A DNA stretch of 64,000 bases from Omphalotus guepiniiformis. Its lineage: Eukaryota > Basidiomycota > Agaricomycetes > Agaricales > Omphalotaceae. The stretch is from positions 1,426,001 to 1,490,000 of the forward strand of contig JAQOOI010000021.1 of the NCBI GenBank assembly GCA_028554645.1, given 5' to 3'. Below the pieces are notes generated by a model, which was not told the origin of the DNA, did not search any database, and was given only the letters and a program-made list of their open reading frames with translations. This document shows positions 1 through 10,940 of the stretch, in pieces. The position numbers and the translations under genes were made by a program. The first letter of the stretch is position 1. The number at the start of each line of letters is the position of its first letter.

Positions 1-1248
1 AGTCGCAAATTTGCGAGATAATATCCGTGTCCGCAAGTTACTGCAACAGATCAAAGATATCCAGGCTGAGATCGAGACTTACGACATGGAGGAAGCTGCA
101 AAGGCCCGCCGTACTTTCAGTGAAAAGTGGACTGTCGCAAAACGGAAAGAAGATGATCTCCAGACCCGCGTAAGTCATGCTGATGTTTTCGCTCATGCTG
201 GAATTCACTGTCATTTACGCACAGTATTCGCACATTGGTGGGGAGCTCAGTTCCTACAGAGTTCAACTTGAAACCTGGGAGAGCGATCTTAGGAAAGATT
301 TCAAAAACATCAATAAGCGTTACACTGATCAACTCATTAAAGTCAAGGTAGTTCTGGTTCCAGTATTAGGAAGGACGAGATGATGACTTATTCTTCCGTC
401 AGATGTCTGATATGGCAAACAATGATCTCGAGAAGTACGCGAAAGCACTCGATAAGTAAGTAGGACTATAGACTTCTTCACGGCGTATCTCACAGGATGT
501 TTCTTCAGCGCGATCATGAAATATCATGGACTCAAGATGGAGGAAGTCAATGACACGATGAGACATTTGTGGAATAAGACCTATCAAGGCACGGGTAAGC
601 ATGACTTGCCAGTATTCTATATTTCAGGTCTTGATGTTCCTTCTTCTAGACATCGATGGAATCAAGATTCGGTCCGACGTTGAAGGTGGTGCAAATAAAC
701 GAACGTACAACTATCGAGTCAGTCCCAATTATTTACACAAAAGCGTACTTCCTAACACCGGTCTGCGTCCAGGTGGTAATGACGAAAGACCAGGTGGAGA
801 TGGACATGCGAGGGCGGTGCTCAGCGGGTCAGAAAATGTTAGCTTCCATCATCATTCGGCTTGCGTTGTCAGATTCATTTGGCCAAAATTGCGGTATCCT
901 CGCACTGGATGAACCCACAAATGCACTTGACACTGAAAATATAGATGCTCTTGCATCTAGCCTCGTGGAGTAAAACGGTAGCTTTGTCGGAAGATTGTAA
1001 TGATACTGATTCACTCTTTTGTCTAGCATAATCAATGAACGGAAAAACCACTCAAACTTCCAGCTCATCATCATCACACATGACGAGAATTTCCTTCGGA
1101 AGCTGGGCCAGAGCGATGTTATGGAGTATTACTGGTACAGTGTTTCACGGATGTGCCTACTCCTTGGTCTAATGACTTGTTCCCCTGCAGGCGTGTTTCG
1201 AGAGATGCAAGGCAGAAATCAGTAATAGAACGTCAGCGGTTCCGGTAG
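1..1248 (+). CDS. RAD50: RAD50 DNA repair ATPase, 3' part only
   Basis: C-terminal part of RAD50, the SMC-like ATPase of the MRE11-RAD50-NBS1/XRS2 complex that tethers and processes DNA double-strand breaks in the nucleus. The gene begins before base 1. At least six exons are visible, joined over introns at 170-224, about 349-407, about 455-509, about 595-650 and 1136-1190. The coiled-coil exit is followed by the conserved segment [11 protein letters not shown], the ABC signature [20 protein letters not shown], Walker B and D-loop [12 protein letters not shown], and the H-loop IIITHDENF. The last exon ends ERQRFR then TAG. Human and yeast RAD50 have DEPTTNLD where this one has DEPTNALD, so the D-loop differs slightly. 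Identification is firm; exon edges are inferred from frame and splice consensus. Confidence 0.93.
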
Positions 1249-2392
1249 ACTGTGAGGGTTCTACTTCCATCGTCTTTCGCCGTAGGGTGGTCTGTTCTAC
1301 TTCTGATGTATTGTTATCCCGGTGACTGTCATTTCTATTGCATCTTCATAAACTATCTCTTGGCTTTGAGCAACTGCAAAAGCTTCCGAATTGACAGGAG
1401 GGTACAATGAGGTACGTGCCAGCAGTTATCCAAATCGTTCTCGGCCCTACAGTCGAATTATCCTGCTAAAGCAAACATGTCTGTGCCCCTCTTCATCTAA
1501 CAGCGTAACGCAGCTGAGTAACGGCCCGTTTTATGTTCAAGACCATATCTATTTGAGATGATATTACTAGCCATGGATGCAACACATGCAGCAACTCTAG
1601 GGAAGGGCGTACCAGGTTGTTTTCTTTCACAGATTTCTATGTCGGCGCACGGTCACTGTTTGCGATATATCGCTATAGCCAAGCCATCCAAGATACAATG
1701 CAAAGCTGTCTTCGCAAGCAAATGTACTGTACAGGGTCAGACAGAACGGTCAGGCATTGCGCGATCATCTGATGATTTCCTGTTTGCTTCGTTTCCTTAC
1801 TGTGGCGCGATGTTTTGGAGTCTTCATAGTCCTCCACGAGTATTTGACAGCTAAGCGGCAAGAAATCATCCGAGAAGGGGTATAGAGAATGAAGCTATCA
1901 CATAGACTATTCAGTGCAGTAGGATTACGAACTTGAGGGGGCCACGTCGAGTAGGGAGGTACTTAGGCAGCCGAGATTTCCGAACACGGAAAGTATGGAT
2001 ATTGCACAAGCACGTCGCACGTGGTTTGGTGGGAGGTACACTACCATCCAAGGTATCTTCACGAGTTTGCCTCCGTCGAGCGTGGTTGCAAATTATCTGC
2101 TTTTGCTCTCGTCGGCACTATGTGTAGCTCGGAAATGCCGACAAAAATCCATTGCCATAATAATCAACATGCTGTTACACCTTGTTCATCGGTTACGTCT
2201 GTCGAGCCAAATGTGACATACTCTTTTGTGCTTCGATGCGCATGATACTTGGTGTCTTCATAGTAATGGCTTTGCTTGTGGTCAGGACGAGTTTCACGGC
2301 ATTTCGTCGGTACACCACCTTCTTAGACCTCTCAACGTAACTGTTTAAAACCTCAAATTTTCAAGTTCAGGATGTGATCGTAACCCGCTGCT
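1249..2392. other. Intergenic region, RAD50 to TmpL-like gene
   Basis: No reading frame here resembles a known family or can be joined into a convincing gene; short open frames on both strands look like chance. It must hold the RAD50 terminator and the promoter of the downstream gene. I see no tRNA, repeat or transposon. Confidence 0.5.
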
Positions 2393-5300
2393 ATGGAGTC
2401 TCTGGGCCCCTTGGATTGTCTTTCTGCCGTTGACCAAAAGACTTTTCAAGACTTCGGTTTCGGAGAATCTGTTCAATCTCCCTTTCAATGTGTTCACCAT
2501 GCCTTTGAATCGCATGCTGCTCGCAATCCTGGCAGTATTGCCGTGGTTAATTTTGGCGAAACGATCACCTATGCTGATCTCGACCGCCAATCTAACTGCC
2601 TTGCGATACGTCTACGTGCTCTTGGGATTGGACGCCAGTCTCGCGTGTGCCTTCTCGTCGAACGATCCATCCACATGGTCGTCGGAATCGTGGCTGTACT
2701 CAAAGCTGGCGCAGCCTACGTTCCTCTAGACGGGAATGTCGTTTCAGATTCGACTATCGCGCACGTTCTACACGACTCAAACGCGGCAGCAGTCCTCATC
2801 CTTCGTAAATTCTTGGACCGTGTTAGCAACGAAAATGCACCCATCATACATCTCGACACTGCTGCTTGTAGCTCAGATTGCGCCTGCGAAAGAGTTGGGG
2901 TCGATTCTTCGCCTGATGATAGCGCATACATTATCTATACTAGTGGTAAGAACATATCAAGCAACTTCTTATCTAGGCTACTGACACTCAGGTCGCAGGC
3001 ACTACTGGTGTACCTAAAGGCGTCAATGTGAAGCATGGGAACGTAACAAATTGTAAATAGTCCCTTCATTCTATCACTCATGCTACTGCTGATACTTGGT
3101 AGTGTTATGCCTCGCACCTGGGAATCTTAAGATGGCGCCAGGCACTCGTGTTTCGCAACTGATGAACATTGGCTTCGATATGGCTGCCTGGGTGTGTTGA
3201 ATTTATCCTAGAGGTTCATTTCGCTGATCTGTACTTATAGGAGATATTGGGTGCCCTTACTAACGGTGCAACTTTATGCCTTCGAGGGAAGACATCCACA
3301 GAATGGCGAGCCGTCATGAAGACCGTCGATGTAGTTATCGCCACTCCATCAATGCTTGGTCCTCATGAACCTTCTGATTATCCGAATATCAAGGCAGTGG
3401 CTGTTGCGGGAGAGGCTTGTCCTCAAGGTACAGAACGTTCGAGTTCTTTGATGGAACCTTGAAATTCTAACTTCGAATGTAGCACTTGCCGACAAGTGGG
3501 CCAAATGCGCCGAGTTTTATAATTGTTGTGGGCCTACCGAGGTGAGAATAAGATCCGGTGCCGAGGCTACAGGTCCCAGGCATCCGAAATCAGCCTACGA
3601 AGAGCCCTTGTCCATGTTTTGCTTGTGGGTGAGTGAGGCCATGACCTCTTCGACTAGGGTATCGATGAATGATTTCGGATGCCGGGACTTGGGTGGCTAA
3701 GAGTCATATGTATTCCCTCAAGATGCAAAAGAACTTACTAAATCTATTAAGATCACAATCGTTAACACCATGCAGCTACATGTTGCAGGAACAAGTTTGA
3801 GCATAGGCCGCCCGACACCCAATAACAACGTATATGTCCTCGACGATGATCTACAACCCCTTCCAATTGGTCACACAGGCCTCATGTGGGCTGGAGGTGC
3901 TGGGGTAACTGAGGGGTATCTTAATCTCCCCGAGAAGACAAATGAACGCTACAAACCGGACCCATTCACGGGCAATAGGTCAGTCCTTTCTGTCTACTTG
4001 TTGCTTTGATTAAAGCATTCGTTGATGTCACAGATCAATCATGTTTAACACCGGAGATTTAGGGTAAGCGTCCCTCACCGCTCCGTAATCTCACTCATGT
4101 TGCCTAAATCAGTCGCTGGCGCCCTGACGGAACGCTGGAGCATCTTGGACGAATTGATGACCAGGTCAAGATCAAGGTCAGTGAGCCATTTGGATGTCCG
4201 AACCACGTGAACTGAGGGGGAAATTTAGGGTTTCCGAGTTGAGCTGGATGGTGTGGCTGCTGCCATGGAGGTTAGTATCTCACTTATGATTTCAACCATT
4301 GACTCATTGATGATTTTGCAGAAATCTCCTGGTGTTAAAGTGGCTGTTGCTCTTCTCATTGACTCTACTCTCTGGGGTTTCGTCACACCAGCATCGGTTG
4401 ATCCCACCACTGTAATGACAAATGCGGCGAAAATACAACCGTACTATGCTGTTCCCACTCGTATTTTGTCCCTTGAGGAATTCCCTAAAACCTCGTTAGC
4501 TTTATCTAATTCAAACTGCGTTTGCAGAGCTGACGATACGTGTAGGAATACAAAGACAGACAAGAGGGCTCTCCGACAGCTTGCGCTTAATGAAATGGCT
4601 AAGGAATTACTTTCGAAAGAAAAGCTTCTCCCTATACCACAACAGCCGCTGCTTATCAACGAGAAGGGCATATGGCTCGAGCTACCTACAAATCCACCTC
4701 CAGTATATCAGCGAAACGAAGGATCTTCCAGCAGCGACATAGTGCAATTGAAGACCGAACGCTCTATCCAGGAGAAAAGCGTTACGAATACAGCCCTGTC
4801 GTGCATTGAAGGGTACGAGAATGATGTCATCCCAGACAAAACCCAGGGTCGGAAAGTTCGAAACCTTCGGCACCAGATCTTCACACTGTATCGTCGTTTG
4901 TTCGGGGTTGTTTTCATCACAAACATGGCTATCTTCATCGCAACTCTTGTGAAGAGTGCCAGCGTTGTGAAGATCGGGGAGATCACAGTAGCCAATCTGT
5001 GCTGTGCCATTCTCATGCGACAAGATTATGTCATCAATGCGTTCTTCACAGTTTTCTGCTCTGTGCCTACATCGTGAGTGGGATCCTTGCTACTTCAGTG
5101 TACTTGATGATGAACATATAGATATCCCCTAGTTGGCCTCTAGCTATTCGCCGAATATGCGCGAGAGTATATCATATTGGGGGACTGCACTCTGGCTGTG
5201 CCACATCGGGAGTTGTCTGGCTTGTCTATTTCACGGGGAAGGCTACAAAAGAACTAGTTGATGGCGGTCGGGTAAGCGCGCGCGGTACATATTTCAATGT

Positions 5301-6494
5301 CAACATTCTAACGTCTCATAGGTTTCTGCCGCTACTCTTGCAGTAACATATTGGATACTGATGTTTCTATTGGGTATCGTTATATTTGCGTACCCATCAT
5401 TACGGATCAAACGTCATGACACCTTTGAGTGAGTAGCTCGAAGACATTTGACTCACAACGATGCACGACGCTCACAATCGGTCTTGACAGACGAGTCCAT
5501 CGTTTCTTGGGATGGACTGCTACGGCTCTCGTTTGGTGTCAGGTTCGTAAATGTATCCTCACCCTGAAGCTTCTAAAGACTCGTGCGTAGGTTACCCTCC
5601 TGGTCAACGACTATAGGGCGTTTGGTCAGTCGCTCGGTCAGGCTCTGGTCCGATCCGCTGCTTTTTGGCTTACGGTAGTCATGACTGGTGAGCTATTCGC
5701 CACAAGATGTTCTTCTATGCTCAATATCTGCACTGGGTCCATAATATTGCCTTGGATAAGATTGCGAAAGGTCCCGGTACGCAGTGTGGTGCTTTCAAAC
5801 CACGCTGTCAGGCTATATTTCGACTATGGCAAGTTCACCAGTCTAACCACTGAATGCTATAGTATTTTGACGCATTATGACAGTGACCCCTGAACCTGGA
5901 AGCTTCACTCGTATAAGTGAAAGCCCTTTGATGGAATGGCATGGGTTTGCTACAATCAAAGAGCCTGGGAAGACGGGGTATTCTTTAGTTGTGTCAAAGG
6001 CTGGGGACTGGACGACGAAACAGATCACAGAACCGCCCACTCATCTCTGGGTTCGAGGTGTACCCACCTATGGTGTTTTGCGAATCGCCCCCTTATTCAA
6101 GCGGATCGTTCTGGTAGCAACTGGTAGCGGTATTGGACCGTGCGCGCCTGTTGTTCTCGCAAAGCGAGTACCACATCGTCTTCTCTGGACATCGCCAGAT
6201 GTACGAAAGACATTCGGTGACCACTTAGTAGATTCCATCCTCGAAGCTTCTCCCGACGCTGTGATTTATGGTGCGAAAACATTTATTGTGAATTCTTGAC
6301 CATCTTGACTAATGCTTACTTCAGATACTCGCAAGAATGGAAAACCTGACATGGTCAAGATGACTCTGCGCCTGGTCAGAGAATCGAACGCGGAAGCCGT
6401 TTGTGTCATATCGAACCAAAAACTAACCAGGAAGGTGGTGTATGGTATGATGAGCAGAGGTATCCCTGCTTTTGGAGCTATCTGGGATTCGTGA
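2393..6494 (+). CDS. TmpL-type adenylation-transmembrane-FAD/NAD(P)-binding protein
   Basis: Large multi-exon gene. The N-terminal half is a complete AMP-binding (adenylation) domain: core A3 TSGTTGVPKGV across the first intron, A5 NCCGPTE, A7 FNTGDLGRWRPDG, A8 GRIDDQVKIKGFRVELDGV and an A10-like KTDKRALRQ with its lysine. No carrier (PCP) or condensation domain follows. A middle part with several hydrophobic membrane segments comes next (about 4890-5690), then a C-terminal ferredoxin-reductase-like NAD(P)-binding part with LVATGSGIGPCAPV. This order (A domain, membrane helices, FAD/NAD(P) domain) matches fungal TmpL/TmpA, membrane redox proteins reported to affect redox homeostasis and development. 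At least 12 introns of about 45-60 nt are present; one near 3541-3751 is much longer and holds an inverted repeat. The substrate of the A domain is unknown. Start ATG at 2393 gives the natural N-terminus. Confidence 0.82.
3571..3690. repeat. Imperfect inverted repeat inside a TmpL-like intron
   Basis: Arms at 3573-3592 and 3670-3688 are inverted copies (left gtcccaggcatccgaaatca; right tgatttcggatgccgggac) differing by one base. A weaker second pairing lies inside: cctacgaagag on the left against the complement of ctcttcgactagg on the right. The pair lies wholly in the only long intron of the gene, about 210 nt against a usual 50-60. It could be a short fold-back/MITE-like insertion or a structured intron RNA. 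No target-site duplication was clear. Confidence 0.6.
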
Positions 6495-6669
6495 AGTGGT
6501 GTAAAGGGTACCATTAATGGCGTACTTATATTAAATAATGTAGAATGTCTTCACATATGAGTCTAATTCAAGTATGTGTATATAAGTCCCTGTAAACGAA
6601 TGTTTTTAGTCTAACTTCAAGGAGGCAAGGTTACAGACGCTTAGTCATCGTTGTCCTTTTGCTCTGCAA

Positions 6670-8174
6670 ATGCCTTCCGAATTTTCAGCCTCGAGACTTG
6701 GCCCTAATCTACGTCTAGAATCTCACCCTGAAGCAAGAGATAAATGTGTAGCAGGAACTTCGTTCGCTGCTGGCGCCATCATAGTATCAGTCTCAGCACT
6801 CGCCGATGTTCTTCTGCCATCGGAGAAATCCCATCGCTGTGATGCCTGTCACTCGCTTGCTTCGCCAGGGTCTGTCGCACTCAGCAGACTAAGGAGATGT
6901 ACCGGGTGTGCGTCTTTCTGGTATTGCAACACATCTTGTACGACTTCTAAAAGAGTGTTTGCAAATAGCCTCTTATTATTCGGGTCTTAGGCCAGAGCAT
7001 GCATTGGAAGAACGGACATCGGAAAGTATGCAAACACTACAATGCATATATCTCGTCCAATCGGTTTCAAGGCTTAGAAGATCATAAGAAGATGGATGCT
7101 CTCCTTCTTTCAAACTTGGTTGCCTGTATCTCGTGCACGGAATCGTCTACGCAGGATGAGTCGTCCTCCGTTTCCACGTTTCTCTCCCTTCTCTCTGGAA
7201 CCAGAAGTGACCCTGCGCCACCGATTTGCACCAAGTCTGCCATGTCTGAGGCTACTGTTGATGCCCTCTACTCACGTTTCGATAATAACAATTTCTCGAT
7301 GCATTCGCACTTCAACACGTATGGACACGGTGTTTTTCCGCTGGCAAGCCGACTGTTTAATCATTCGTGTGTCCCAAACGCAGCCGTAAAATATATTATC
7401 TGTAGCTCAAAGCCGGTGACATTGGAAGTCGTAGCCCTTCGTGCTATATCCCAGAGGGAGGAGGTAGGCAGATCCGATGACTTACTGGACTTACATTGCT
7501 TACCTAGATGCTACTCTAGATATGCATACCCTATCTCGATCCTGCTCTTCTGCAGACACGCGCTACAATTCTTGAACTGACATACGGATTTACGTGTCAG
7601 TGTCAATCATGTACTTTCCTTCGTGCTCTTGGGAAAGTCCCTGAGCCTCCGGAAGATGAATCAGAGCTCAAGAAGACTTGCAAATTGATACAAGACTATG
7701 TGGAGAGCATCGGGGAATCCAGTCCTCTCATAGGAGGCGATAGCGCACAGTTTCCTCAGGCGCTACTTTGCACGCTCAATGAGTCGTTTATAGGGACTGT
7801 AGCAGAGAAATTTAGTGCAGCCTCTCATGGTGGATCGTATGACGCTGCATTGGACATGGGCCGCACCCTCACAGCCCTCTATCGCCTCATATATCCTTTA
7901 AATTATCCTCAAATAGGTCACTCGCCCTCAATCTTCATCATGAAATTCCTATTCTGATCTTTAATGCACAGGTCTTCATCTACTCGAGCGAACCAAGACT
8001 GCCTGGAATTGCCTTGCTCGCGCCGATGTAGTAGACGGACCCATAGCACAGGAATTTCGCCAATGTTTGGCTTCCGCTGGAGATATCTTACACACGCTCG
8101 GAGCCGAGGGCGATTTGAATACCGGCCCTCTGACGGAGCTTCGGAAGTTGATGGAATTAGAAAGAACTCTGTAG
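6670..8174 (+). CDS. SET and MYND domain protein (SMYD-like)
   Basis: Predicted SMYD-family protein, a lysine methyltransferase class acting on histones or other proteins. The N-terminal SET segment is interrupted by a MYND zinc finger whose ligands are visible: CDAC, CTGC, YCNTSC and, after a splice at about 6946-6991, HRKVC. The SET core follows with HGVFPLASRLFNHSCVPNA, which contains the NHSC motif that binds S-adenosylmethionine and shapes the active site. After another intron, FTCQCQSC supplies the post-SET cysteines. The helical C-terminal part ends MELERTL then TAG. Start ATG at 6670 lies 175 bp after the TmpL-like gene on the same strand. The substrate cannot be predicted. Confidence 0.85.
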
Positions 8175-8886
8175 AGAGCTGTATTTTGATTCCAATCACC
8201 TGCCCCGCTTTGTCGAGGACACTTCCCCAGGTCATGTTCAGAACGCGCTACAGCCCTGCAAGCGTTCTCGAATACGTATTATGTGCAAGCATACATACAA
8301 GCGAAATGCGTGGAGTAATGCAGTGGAGTTAAAGCGGGGGAAAGCCTAAAGTATGTAATGATGATGTACAGACACTTCGATTTCGGAATATTGACATACA
8401 ACTCTGGCGTTCTGTTAGTGTCATACAAAAATACGCGTTTATTCAGCTTACAGAGATCCAAATGGGAAAATCAGAATTGGGTCTTTCCCATCCACTGTGA
8501 ATGTCCATGTATCCAGTCGACCCCCTAAGTAGGACCTGGGATATTGTCTGTCTGCCCAGTAAATCCACACGTCTACCCCTTATTCAGGCACTCATTTACG
8601 AAGAATATACACCTTTGAGTTCATCTGATCTCAATCCGTAGGAAACTTTGCCCTTGCTCGGATGAGCCCCCCAAGCGGCGGTCTCAAGCCAGGAAGTCGA
8701 TTAACAATCCAGACGTCAATTCGATTGACATTGGCCCCAAGCGCCATATCACACGTAGAAGCTCAATTGATCGGCACCACATTAGGCTGTACGCCAGGGA
8801 GTATAACAGGGGACTGCTTCGCTTTTTTCGACCTGTCTATGTCCTATGCTCTCCATCTGTGAGGGCTGGCAAGATACATTTTGAAG
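8175..8886. other. Intergenic region upstream of DUF4436 gene
   Basis: Contains a 66-codon open frame (8662-8862) with no recognisable domain, taken as 5' UTR or chance. Otherwise only AT-rich spacer is seen. Probably the terminator of the SET-MYND gene and promoter of the next gene. Confidence 0.45.
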
Positions 8887-10672
8887 ATGTCGTTCCTTCG
8901 CGTTCCCTCCCTCCCAATGCTTAAAGCTCAACACTCATTTAACAGACTCCGGTCGTTCCACCTTGTGGCGGGACAAGGTATCGTGCTGCCGGGGTTAACA
9001 GAGGAACGCAGAGTCCTCGAACTCACTCCACAAGCTAATGTCGGAGGCACAATTTCCGACAGTCCTTGCCATGACCAAGAGCCTGCGAAGATCGCTAGGA
9101 AGGTAACACCATTGAGACCACGCACTGTCAATGGCGTTGTGCCAATACCCAAAGTGTTTTACTTCGGTCTTGCCATTCTCATGTCGGTCCTCTTTGTGTT
9201 GATTATCCCTGGCACTTTTCGTGGCATTGATGCTGGCAAGCCCTTCTTTAAACATATCCTCGATGATGTCGCGCAGACAAGCCCAGGGGTACGTAATGCA
9301 CTGGCAAACTGTTGTATCACTATAGCGTCAGTACTAAGGATCTATCATGATTATAGATTGTCCTTCTGGGCGAGAATGTCGACATCGATGTCGACGAGCC
9401 TTCCATCACCATCCGGTGGTCAATTCTAGCATGCGGTCAAGACCATATCCTGGACGGCTCTGCAGGAACGCACGGATGCAAACTATGTGGTTTACCAAAT
9501 GCTCCGCTCCTCATTTACGTCGATGGGGATAGCGAACCAACCGCTAATTATGACCCTTCGAGTATACCTTTCGACGGCGAAACGGGAGAGCGACGAAGGT
9601 AAGTCGTCTTGAGTAGCTTTTTGACTTCGGGACTGACGCCCGTTAAACAATGACAGCATACAAAACCTAGTCCAATTCGACAGTGATCATACTTTAGACG
9701 TGCATAATGACCGTCTTTATCCTTTCGACACGTACTTTCTATCGAGCACTCTCCGGGTCACGTCGCCATTGAATATTTCAATACCGATAAGCAAACTTGC
9801 AACCATCGAGCTCACTTCCAGTTTCGTAGTCGAGACTGTCGACATACAGAGTTATGGCTCGAGATCAAACGACACGCACATCCCTTCCCGAGATATTGAT
9901 ATGCGCGTGAGACGACCAACAGAAGCGCGAGTGATAACGCTTCTATTATTTGCGGTCAGCTGGTTCCTCACGCATCTCTGTATTGGGCATGTCGTGTTGG
10001 CGAGGCAGATCGCGGCTGTAACACCCATTCTCAAGCTTCTCATATCCAATGGGGTCATTTTATTTGGTCTACCACAAATCAGAAATAGCATGCCTGATGC
10101 ACCCGGACTTGACGGTAAGTGTCATTTTCGGTCTGATCGGAAACGAGTTTTATGCGAGTAATTTTTACACCAGGGGTTCTAATTGGTATGTAGAATATAC
10201 GATGGTCTCCAGATTTCACCCCGGCTAAAACAGCGCCTTAGACGCTATTGGATTCTTTCCACAGATGATTATCTCTGGCTTCTGTTTCGTGGTCTTGCTA
10301 CTCGTAGTGGTAGCAAGGGAGCTTGAACTAAGCGAAACCCACGTCAGCCTTGGCCAGAAACCCGGCTCTTCAATCGTGTTAGCAGCCAACTCCTTGGATA
10401 GACGCTCTTTATCCCGCCGAGTACTCAGCCGTACTTTCCGGCCTCCCCCGATTCCTTCCGTGCAATCAACTTCCAAGGATGTTGCTCAATACGATCTTCA
10501 TCGAATTACCAAACACCTGAAGGGACAATATGTTTTCCCACCACTGAAGAGCAGTCTTGCTCTCTCGGAAGAAGGCCGCTCGCCCACTCCACCTTCCTCA
10601 CCTACACACAGAAGATTCAATACTACCGGTGTAACGATGGGAAGAATTAAAGAGGAGGATGCGACATCGTAA
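8887..10672 (+). CDS. DUF4436 transmembrane protein
   Basis: Membrane protein of the uncharacterised DUF4436 family. A cytosolic N-terminus of about 85 residues leads into one hydrophobic segment (VFYFGLAILMSVLFVLIIPG). A long extracytosolic domain follows, carrying the family block DVHNDRLYPFDTYFLSSTLRV. After that come a membrane segment (VITLLLFAVSWFLTHLCIG), one or two shorter ones and IISGFCFVVLLLVVVA, then a Ser/Pro-rich tail ending EEDATS. Introns fall at about 9291-9358, 9599-9657 and two near 10114-10250. The first ATG of the frame is at 8887; six bases upstream there is only TTG. No function is known for the family and context gives none. It is tail-to-tail with ALG6, 268 bp away. 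Confidence 0.72.
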
Positions 10673-10940
10673 CGACCTCAATTGCCTTTCTTCCCTCCCT
10701 CTCTTTGTAAGCTCCGATGCTGATTTGCATCTTTTTCCTCTTGTTTCTGCCTTACGGCTCGGGCGAAGAATATATACACTAAGTATGATGATGACCACCA
10801 AAGCTGTGTATGTATTCCTACGTAACTATGTAGTACTGTAACCCGACTCTTTGACAATCCAAGGACTTGATATATTATATAAAACATTCTGCCTAAGCTA
10901 CAGGAACTCTAAGATGAAGATGCCCACAAACGTCATACAA

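Noticed and set aside
8662..8862. 66-codon frame before the DUF4436 gene as a possible first exon
   Set aside because: Not in a joinable phase with clear splice sites, and the downstream ATG at 8887 already gives a sensible N-terminus.
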